In this document: positions 50,809-57,390 of the stretch, in pieces
Position numbering within the stretch: the stretch's first letter is position 1
Layout: every line of letters begins with the position of its first letter
Assembly (NCBI GenBank): GCA_937136455.1
Contig: CAKZOO010000160.1
Coordinates: forward strand, 50,771 to 114,770
Direction of reading: 5' to 3'
From: an uncultured Flavobacteriaceae bacterium
GTDB taxonomy: Bacteria > Bacteroidota > Bacteroidia > Flavobacteriales > Flavobacteriaceae
Length of the DNA: 64,000 nt
Made by a program: the position numbers and the translations under genes
The notes under the pieces: generated by a model
Told to the model about the DNA's origin: nothing
Seen by the model: the letters and a program-made list of their open reading frames with translations, nothing else
Database searches by the model: none

Positions 50809-51097
50809 TTTAAATAAGCCTTTGTCAGAAAATAGGGTAAGTTTTATCCCCCCCAAGGGCGACTGGGTAATTACTCCCATCTGGATCACCCAGGGAGGGG
50901 AAAGGACGCCTTGCAAGTAAGCTCGTATAGACACCGATAAGGAGCTATATCAAACACGAACTACGCCCTAAACTGGTGGACCGGGCGAAGAGACACATCT
51001 CTCCGTTGGACAGGACGATAAATAATCAGGGTCGAATCCCCTTCTTTTCCTGTACTAAGCCGCTTGTTATTTTCATATACAAACACCCAAGGTCCAT
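50809..51097 (-). ncRNA. Structured non-coding gap between NrdJ and the helicase operon
   Basis: No good gene. A chain of hairpins: 50854-50861 with 50907-50913 (one bulge) enclosing CTGGGT/ACCCAG (50863-50868, 50888-50893); CGCCC/GGGCG (50964-50968, 50983-50987); AGAGA/TCTCT with CACA loop (50989-51002); ACAGGA/TCCTGT (51010-51015, 51048-51053) enclosing a small GGG/CCC hairpin. An upstream C run (50848-50853) can pair with GGGAGGGG (50893-50900), a possible pseudoknot. Candidate leader RNA or processed small RNA; no known riboswitch recognised. Confidence 0.4.
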
Positions 51098-53437
51098 TTA
51101 GCCACACTTACTGTGACCACAGTCACGACATTTCGGGCATCCAGATTCGATAACTAAGTTGAAGCCTTTGCAGCTAGAGCATTGAGCAGGTATTGGAGCA
51201 CCCTGCTCGGGCGACTGCATTTCTGGTACTTCATCTCCTACCTCGATGAGAGGAGCTTTAGTCATCTGTTCCGGGGTCGATTGATACCCGATTATCGTGA
51301 GATGCTCTTGAAGGGTCTTACCTATCAGAGCAACCAAAGAAGGAATGTAACGTCCTTCCACCCACTGGCCACCTTTAGGATCGAAGACACTCTGAAGTTC
51401 GTCTACGACGAAGTTAATGTCTCCTCCTCGTTGGAAGATGGCTGAGATCATACGTGTCAATGCACCAATCCACGAAAGGTGTTCTGGATTCTTGGTATTT
51501 ATAAAGATCTCTGCTGGAACATACCAGCCTTCTGGCATCAGTTCGTGATTGATGGTCACGTAATAAGCATCACCAGCCCACTTGAGCTTGTAGGTGGAGC
51601 CATTCATCACAGATCCACGCTGGATAACTCGCATGTCTGTGCTAATTTCAGTCGGAAGTTCTGGTTCTCCTTTGGTTTCAACGGACAAGACGGAGCCTGT
51701 CACGTCATTTGGCCGGTATGTAGTGCAACCTTTACACTCCATAGAATAAGACAAGTCATACACCTCTTTGAAATCCTCAAAGCTGATGTCTTTAGGCAGG
51801 TTTACTGTCTTGGAGATGGACGAGTCCACCCACTTTTGGAGTACTGCTTGCATGACGATATGATCTTTTGGCTCTAGGTCTTGAGCCGTCGCCATGTAGT
51901 TTTTCCACCAAAGATCTTTGGCATCCCCATTGAAGGGGTGTTGTTGATCGAAGTGATCGTGGAATTTAAGAACAGCATAGTCATAGACTTTCTCTTCTCG
52001 TTTAGTTCCGTCGTCGTTTGTTACTTTTCGGGTGTACTCTGGGGCAAAAATAGGTTCACCACCAGACGAGACGTTGCCTGCATACATTGAGATTGTTCCA
52101 GTAGGAGCGACTGACAGCAGGTGAGTGTTGCGAATACCCCACTTAATGATATCATCTTTAATATATTGTGGCATACGTTGCATGAAACCTGATTGAATGA
52201 ACTTTTCACGGGCTTCGATAGTTTGGAGACACGGTGCTGGACCCATCTCCTTTGCCATTTGAATGGACTCTTCGTAGGCCCAAATAGCAATATTTTTCAT
52301 GATATTTTCGGTTGCTTTTACAGCAGCAGGACTGCCGTAACGATAACCAGTCATGAAAAGCAAGTCTGCCAATCCAGTCACACCGAGACCAGCCCGACGT
52401 TTCTCTTTGGCTTCTTTCTCTTGTTCAGGGAGAGGGAACTTGCTTATATCAACCACACTGTCCAACAATCGAACGCCTGTTCTCACAGACTTCTCTAGTT
52501 CAGCCATATCCACGTCAGCTTGCTCTGTAAATGGAGCGAAGACGTGACGGGCAAGATTGACTGAGCCAAGCAGACACGCACCGTAGGGTGGCAAGGGTTG
52601 CTCACCACAAGGGTTTGTTGCTGCAATGGTTTCAAGGAACCAGAGATTATTTTCTTTGTTAATTCGGTCGATAAAAATAACTCCCGGTTCAGCATAGTCG
52701 TAAGTGTTCTGAAGAATTGCGTTCCAAAGATCTACTGCTTTAATGGTATCATATACGACACCATTAAATATTAGATCCCAGTCACTATTTGCTGCTACTG
52801 CTTCCATAAATTCATCGGTACAGAGTACTGATACATTGAAGTTACGTAGACGTAGAGGATCCTGTTTGGCTTGAACAAACTCCATAATATCTGGATGATC
52901 ACAACGCATAGTTGCCATCATAGCTCCACGGCGTGAGCCAGCAGACATGATAGTTTTACACATTGTATCCCAGACATCCATGAAAGTAAGAGGACCGCTT
53001 GAAAAGCTCTCCACTCCCTTCACAGGAGAACCCTTCGGACGAAGAGTCGAGAAGTCGTAACCAATTCCACCACCTTGTTGCATTGTAAGTGCAGCTTCCT
53101 TCAGCATATCGAAGATACCTATCAGACTGTCAGGGATTGTACCCATAACGTAGCAGTTGAAGAGAGTCACGTTCCGGTCTGTCCCTGCACCGGAATTGAT
53201 CCTGCCAGCAGGCAAGAACTTAAAATCATACAGAGCACTGAAGAATCGTTGTTCCAGTGCTTCTTGTGCTGCATGATCGTTGTGTAGTTGAGGGAGTTGG
53301 GAACACGCAGTAGCGATTCTCCCCCAAGTATCAACCACATTATTGTCAGTCGTGTAACCTTCACGATTCGTCTTGAAACGGTACTTTTGGTTCCAGATCT
53401 GCTCGCTGATGGGTTGAGGAAAATATGTATCGCTCAT
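51098..53437 (-). CDS. nrdJ: Adenosylcobalamin-dependent (class II) ribonucleotide reductase (779 aa)
   Basis: Converts ribonucleotides to deoxyribonucleotides using vitamin B12. Class II features: no NrdB partner, glycine-rich QQGGGIGYDFSTLRP, catalytic thiyl Cys in TNPCGEQPLPPYGACLLGS, SVAPTGTIS near 450, and a cysteine-rich C-terminus (CSSCKGFNLV...CPKCRDCGH) typical of NrdJ re-reduction by thioredoxin, which this phage also encodes. Length normal. It needs cobalamin from the host. Confidence 0.93.
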   Translation of the reverse strand: MSDTYFPQPISEQIWNQKYRFKTNREGYTTDNNVVDTWGRIATACSQLPQLHNDHAAQEALEQRFFSALYDFKFLPAGRINSGAGTDRNVTLFNCYVMGTIPDSLIGIFDMLKEAALTMQQGGGIGYDFSTLRPKGSPVKGVESFSSGPLTFMDVWDTMCKTIMSAGSRRGAMMATMRCDHPDIMEFVQAKQDPLRLRNFNVSVLCTDEFMEAVAANSDWDLIFNGVVYDTIKAVDLWNAILQNTYDYAEPGVIFIDRINKENNLWFLETIAATNPCGEQPLPPYGACLLGSVNLARHVFAPFTEQADVDMAELEKSVRTGVRLLDSVVDISKFPLPEQEKEAKEKRRAGLGVTGLADLLFMTGYRYGSPAAVKATENIMKNIAIWAYEESIQMAKEMGPAPCLQTIEAREKFIQSGFMQRMPQYIKDDIIKWGIRNTHLLSVAPTGTISMYAGNVSSGGEPIFAPEYTRKVTNDDGTKREEKVYDYAVLKFHDHFDQQHPFNGDAKDLWWKNYMATAQDLEPKDHIVMQAVLQKWVDSSISKTVNLPKDISFEDFKEVYDLSYSMECKGCTTYRPNDVTGSVLSVETKGEPELPTEISTDMRVIQRGSVMNGSTYKLKWAGDAYYVTINHELMPEGWYVPAEIFINTKNPEHLSWIGALTRMISAIFQRGGDINFVVDELQSVFDPKGGQWVEGRYIPSLVALIGKTLQEHLTIIGYQSTPEQMTKAPLIEVGDEVPEMQSPEQGAPIPAQCSSCKGFNLVIESGCPKCRDCGHSKCG

Positions 53438-53510
53438 AATATGACCTTTTGGTTTTGTGTGAAATTGGATCTTTCGATGTACCAGTGGTTCAGATATGTA
53501 GCAAGTACAT

Positions 53511-53861
53511 TTAGTTCAGATTTCCACTTCCTCCACTATGGGTAGATTTTTTCTCCATGAATTCAAGAGTATCGTATTCTTCTTTAGAAAGTTCAGTCGT
53601 GGAACCTCCCAATAAACCAATCCCGTAATTCATCCCGGCTTGGAAAGCTGCACGTTCCAGACGGGTCTCGAAGATCATTGGTTGAATTTGATCTTCTGTG
53701 GAAATTTTGATACTGAATTCGAACTCCCCAGTTGGGATAATCACAATATCTGAACCGTCCTGTGTTAGGGAGTCGATATAGTCGATCAGTTGTTGGATTT
53801 CGGGTGGTCCGAAGAGCTTGAAGATCTTCCACCGTAAATCTTTTCTTTTCTTGTTGTTCAT
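53511..53861 (-). CDS. Hypothetical protein (116 aa)
   Basis: Basic N-terminus (MNNKKRKDLRWKIFKLFGPP), acidic middle, and a Gly/Ser-rich end. The ATG overlaps the stop of the upstream stub (ATGA) and AAAGGATATC lies before it. No family recognised. Confidence 0.7.
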   Translation of the reverse strand: MNNKKRKDLRWKIFKLFGPPEIQQLIDYIDSLTQDGSDIVIIPTGEFEFSIKISTEDQIQPMIFETRLERAAFQAGMNYGIGLLGGSTTELSKEEYDTLEFMEKKSTHSGGSGNLN

Positions 53862-54010
53862 CAGGATATCCTTTCGATTTGTTTCTGTAGATAATCACTG
53901 ATGTGCTGGTCATCATCAATATCATAAATGGCACCTTCATTTTTATGAGCATAGAGTGCTGCCCCAGCGCCGTGAATGCCTGCAAGATTGCTTCCGAATA
54001 CGAAAATCAT
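53861..54010 (-). pseudogene. Truncated MIFVFGSN-type gene, stub 1 (49 aa)
   Basis: Read directly: ATG at 54010, TGA at 53861-53863. It begins MIFVFGSNLAGIHGAGAALY, the N-terminus of a family of phage proteins of about 150 residues whose function is unknown, but after AIY it runs straight into an unrelated short acidic/helical end. The body of the gene appears deleted. It may still be translated (GGAGCTAACCT before ATG). A second stub with the same first seven residues lies at 54558-54671. Confidence 0.6.
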
Positions 54011-54013
54011 AGG

Positions 54014-54604
54014 TTAGCTCCAGTATTTACAAATTGTGGGGCGAAGCGTCAGAAAGCGCTTCGTTGTTTCCTCTTCCGGCCAGAGCTTGAGTGCCTTAAT
54101 GACAAACCAAAGGTGCAGTGGTGCAAACGGGATGGCGTCTTTGAATTCCGGTTTGTCGAGATAGCAAGGCTTCCAATACTTCTCGATTTCAAGCAGCTCA
54201 TCCGGATTAGCTCGCATCAAGCCGGTGTATGGGTAGAGCGTACCCGGGAGCTGCTTCCAGGAGTTCTACATATAGCTACCCGGATGATCCACTTCGTAGA
54301 TGTAAGTATCAAGAAGATCGCCGTAGCGAGAAAATTCCTTGTTGTTTGGAAAAGGAATAAGAAGAAGTCGGTCTTCGAAGCCAAACTCCTCGTCATATTT
54401 CACCACGTCGAACAGGTTCGACGCTTTAACGAAGCTGTCACTCAGGGTAAGCTTGTCGATGTCGTCCTTTAGCTCGCTGCGAGCTTCAAGCAGGACGGAT
54501 CGGAAGGCTTCACCATTGTCGAGAAATTCCCAGTCCAGATTTGTCTTATCTGCACCATCAAGCATCAGGCCGTAGCCCAACATAACATGCAATCGAATAC
54601 CCAT
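54014..54604 (-). pseudogene. Hypothetical gene interrupted by an in-frame amber codon
   Basis: One continuous frame from ATG 54604 to a stop at 54014, broken by a single TAG at 54266-54268 after YEVDHPGSYM. The part after the TAG (NSWKQLPGTLYPYTGLMRAN... ending LRPTICKYWS) reads as a normal continuation: aromatic, conserved-looking and in phase, with no new start except TTG/ATG near 54220. The full product would be about 195 residues. Either recent inactivation, two-part translation, or amber read-through. TTAGGAGAAGATA precedes the ATG. Family not named. Confidence 0.65.
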
Positions 54605-54671
54605 TATCTTCTCCTAAGATGTAAGTGCGACAAGAGACGGCTTGTCTTTTTGAGCCAAATACAAATATCAT
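54558..54671 (-). pseudogene. Truncated MIFVFGS-type gene, stub 2 (37 aa)
   Basis: Read directly: ATG at 54671 overlapping the upstream stop (ATGA) with a very good AGGAGATTAAT site. It begins MIFVFGSKRQAVSCRTYIL, identical in seven residues to stub 1, then diverges into sequence that is simply the out-of-frame start of the next gene. The original gene was probably deleted leaving its start signals. Confidence 0.5.
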
Positions 54672-55153
54672 ATTAATCTCCTGATTAGGGTGACAGCAAA
54701 GAGGGCTGTTAGTAAAAAGAAACCTGTATTACCGAGTGATACAGTTGAAGGAACATCAGTGACTGTGATTGGAGGATCATTGGGTGTAGATGTTGCAATT
54801 ATGCAACAGTCCCAGGTAGGTGGATCCCATGGATCATCCCACCATGTCGGAGTTATTGAAACATATGTTCCAGCATATATTAGCGGATTATACGCTGGAG
54901 CGTATGGTATGATTGGTAAATCATAAACTGGTGGTATGATTGTGAGATCATATTTCCCACTACTTTTTCCAAAGATACACTCACCCTGTTTACATTGAGT
55001 ACCTGTGTCAATTATGTCACAGTTCATTTGACCGAAGAACGGAAGCTCTTCAGTCATATCTAACGGACGAAAACCAACACCAGGAATCCATTGGATGCCA
55101 GAATCTTCATCATCTAAACTAATGTTGTCAAAGTTTGGAATTACCGTTGACAT
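54668..55153 (-). CDS. Protein with C-terminal membrane anchor (161 aa)
   Basis: No N-terminal signal. Middle part rich in Pro, Tyr, Trp (PIIPYAPAYNPLIYAGTYVS) with four cysteines. The end, VPSTVSLGNTGFFLLTALFAVTLIRRLI (positions 134-161; key features VPST, one membrane helix, Arg-Arg), resembles a PEP-CTERM-like or tail-anchor signal. GAGGATGCTGAAAG precedes the ATG. Possible surface or membrane display; function unknown. Confidence 0.65.
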   Translation of the reverse strand: MSTVIPNFDNISLDDEDSGIQWIPGVGFRPLDMTEELPFFGQMNCDIIDTGTQCKQGECIFGKSSGKYDLTIIPPVYDLPIIPYAPAYNPLIYAGTYVSITPTWWDDPWDPPTWDCCIIATSTPNDPPITVTDVPSTVSLGNTGFFLLTALFAVTLIRRLI

Positions 55154-55484
55154 CTTTCAGCATCCTCAGAAGTTCTTCGTCCGTAGAAGAGACGAGGTTA
55201 TCAGGATGCTCTTGAAAGTTGTCTTCGAGATCCCGCTTGATTAAATCATCAAGTGTAGCTGGAACACCCAAAGAAAACATGTCGCTTTCTAGTTTGGTTT
55301 CTACCATCATCATCCGAGCCACCAGTCGTGCTTCTGTGGTCTCAAATTGAGTCACCAGTTTACATATCCGAACGTAGTTCATCGCTTGGATGATCAGACC
55401 AACCAAAATCAGACCAAAGGTTGTACTAGTGGTGATCATTATCATTGTTGCGATGGATTGGTTTTGAGATAAGGTTTCAAGCAT
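55128..55484 (-). CDS. Membrane-anchored coiled-coil protein (118 aa)
   Basis: One N-terminal membrane span (about 12-35, including TSTTFGLILVGLIIQAM) then a charged helical domain. Overlaps the HNH gene end and the next gene start by several bases. GGAGAAAAAATA precedes the ATG. Not recognised. Confidence 0.7.
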   Translation of the reverse strand: MLETLSQNQSIATMIMITTSTTFGLILVGLIIQAMNYVRICKLVTQFETTEARLVARMMMVETKLESDMFSLGVPATLDDLIKRDLEDNFQEHPDNLVSSTDEELLRMLKDVNGNSKL

Positions 55485-55785
55485 TATTTTTTCTCCGTTG
55501 ATTTTCTTTGTGAGTTACCATCTCTAAGTGATCTGGGTTTACACACATGCGGTTACGGCATTTGTGATCTATCTGTTTTTTACCCGGAATGATACCATAT
55601 TGGTTGGTGAACATCACACGGTGAACAGCCATGGTTTGACCATTCAGACACATGCGAGGATATCCACCCCCCCGGCCATCTCCAGAGTGGGAGCCTTGCC
55701 AAATGTGACAGGGAGTCTCGAATCCGAGGTCTTGTATCTCAACGAGAGAATATACTTTTTCTTCGATCTCAGAACGACGACACAT
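55477..55785 (-). CDS. HNH endonuclease, HNH_3 type (102 aa)
   Basis: Start at 55785 (MCRRSEIEEK) with AAAGAGA upstream. The HNH core shows MAVHRVMFTNQYGIIPG, then IDHKCRNRMCVNPDHLEMVTH with two Cys and the terminal H-L-E. A free-standing homing endonuclease, the third HNH gene in this block. It overlaps the next gene and separates rIIB from small membrane genes. Confidence 0.85.
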   Translation of the reverse strand: MCRRSEIEEKVYSLVEIQDLGFETPCHIWQGSHSGDGRGGGYPRMCLNGQTMAVHRVMFTNQYGIIPGKKQIDHKCRNRMCVNPDHLEMVTHKENQRRKNNA

Positions 55786-55874
55786 TTGAAAAATCTCTTT
55801 CAATTTCTGTTCTAAGGTGGAACTAGCGTCATGTAGAACAAAATATGAACATCGTAGTAAACCCCAGTAGTGGT

Positions 55875-55913
55875 GTTTTCAACCTTAAAAACTCGGAATT
55901 TAAGGCTGAAAAC
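55875..55913 (-). repeat. Long hairpin after rIIB
   Basis: GTTTTCAACCTTAAA (55875-55889) pairs with TTTAAGGCTGAAAAC (55899-55913) over 15 positions with one mismatch, loop of 9. It lies 18 bases beyond the rIIB stop. No T-run follows on the minus strand, so it is either a stability hairpin, a factor-dependent terminator or a protein-binding site. Confidence 0.65.
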
Positions 55914-55930
55914 TGTAGTAGTGTGACTGA

Positions 55931-57370
55931 CTAGGCCGTAGCCATCAGGATCTGCTTCTCTTCCTTGGACGTAAAGCCCAGTGCAGAGTAGCTTTTCTTC
56001 TTAGCCTTCTTGAAGGCTACCAGAGCGTCAAAGGCACCTTGATTGAAGAAGAGGCGTGCTTGTTCAGCAACAGTCAAATTGCCTGCTTTGAACTTCACAT
56101 ACCCGTCGTAGTCGTACTTATCCTGCCAACGGCCAATCGAACGAGTCGATGTACTATGCAGAGCAGCAATTGCTGTCTTCGAGCCTTTCTCCTGACGCAG
56201 ATCCTCGAATACTTTAATTACTTCGGTTGGAGCTTGGTCCCAAATGTTTCGGGAATTGTTGGTTTTATTTTTTGCCATTTTCAAGATGTCTTTTTGTTTT
56301 GGTTTATTTGGTAATGGTTTGTCTGTATTCAAAGATTTGCCCGAAGATTCTTTAGTTTCAGAATTGACTTCTTCTAAGGACATATTAGTGTTCGACTGAA
56401 CATCTTTGATTGGTACTCGTGAAACTACTTGTTTGTTTTTGACCTCTACAGCCTCAATAGGCTGAATATGTCGTCCAGCAACTGCATCTTGAATCAAAGA
56501 TTTAAATGTTTGATCTCGTTTGACAAAACTGCCGCTGCTTACCATTTCATGACCCTCTGTAGTCATCACACCAATGATGTCATAAGAACAGACACGACAT
56601 TTGTCGTTCTCCCCTACAGGTACAGCAATGAAATTTGCAGGGTCTATAAGGACGATCAGTGTGTGAGTTCCACCAAAGCCATTGAGATAGCCAAGATTGG
56701 CCACATGAAGGCCATTAGAGCATGAACGGTAGCGAGAAGGGTCAACATCTTCTACGGTCATCCAGACTCGTGAACCAACAGATTGAACAATGTTGCCTGT
56801 ATGACAATCAACGAACGTACCGAGTTCTTTTCCTTGATTTACCTTTTTGTACCCGATGATAAGCCCATCGTTGGTGAGAGGAAGCTCAGACCGTTCAATG
56901 AATTTCATGAGATCTTCAGCAGAATGAAGTCGGGATTTAACCACGGTTGCCATCCGACGTAGGAAATTACGTACAGCCGGTGAATTGTCTGCATTGGCAC
57001 GAATTGCGTGCTTTTGTAGCTTCTCCACATCCGGGATGATTACTTCTTCTCCTTCATGCTGCACAACAACTTGTACTTTTGAAGGGTAGAAGATTCCTTG
57101 GATCTCTTGTCCATTGACCATCTGAGTTACTACGATGCCTTCTTGCTTATATCCTTCTGGGATAATAGCAGTTTTGATCATCAAGTAATCGTTCAGGTCG
57201 ATAGGCACAGAATTTGTGCCTTTCAGAGAACCCAGCAGTTTTCGGCTGAGTCGAGTTAAATCGTGTGGCCCGTCGTTCTTCAACTCTAAGATTTCACCTG
57301 TTTCTGTGTACAAGGTAGTCTTATTTGCCGAAGCCAACATTGACACGATATTTTTCGTGTTTGAAGACAT
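55931..57370 (-). CDS. rIIB-like protein (479 aa)
   Basis: Start at 57370 (MSSNTKNIVS) with AAAGGGAAAAAC upstream. The middle (AEDLMKFIERSELPLTNDGLIIGYKKV, CHTGNIVQSVGSRVWM, RSCSNGLHVANLGYL) is the recognisable rIIB core. The C-terminal 100 residues form a DNA-binding-like helical domain (STRSIGRWQDKYDYDGYVKFK). Follows rIIA as in many phages. In T4 rIIA/rIIB protect against RexAB exclusion; in other phages the role is unknown. Confidence 0.85.
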   Translation of the reverse strand: MSSNTKNIVSMLASANKTTLYTETGEILELKNDGPHDLTRLSRKLLGSLKGTNSVPIDLNDYLMIKTAIIPEGYKQEGIVVTQMVNGQEIQGIFYPSKVQVVVQHEGEEVIIPDVEKLQKHAIRANADNSPAVRNFLRRMATVVKSRLHSAEDLMKFIERSELPLTNDGLIIGYKKVNQGKELGTFVDCHTGNIVQSVGSRVWMTVEDVDPSRYRSCSNGLHVANLGYLNGFGGTHTLIVLIDPANFIAVPVGENDKCRVCSYDIIGVMTTEGHEMVSSGSFVKRDQTFKSLIQDAVAGRHIQPIEAVEVKNKQVVSRVPIKDVQSNTNMSLEEVNSETKESSGKSLNTDKPLPNKPKQKDILKMAKNKTNNSRNIWDQAPTEVIKVFEDLRQEKGSKTAIAALHSTSTRSIGRWQDKYDYDGYVKFKAGNLTVAEQARLFFNQGAFDALVAFKKAKKKSYSALGFTSKEEKQILMATA

Positions 57371-57390
57371 GTTTTTCCCTTTCAGTTTGA

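Noticed and set aside
50930..51060. tRNA or tmRNA in the gap after NrdJ
   Set aside because: GGGTCGAATCCC looks like a T arm but the stem has only three pairs, the loop is short by one base, and no acceptor or anticodon arm fits on either strand.
53593..53985. 130-codon minus-strand frame overlapping the 116-aa gene and stub 1
   Set aside because: No Shine-Dalgarno, and the overlapping frames have good starts and stop/start coupling.
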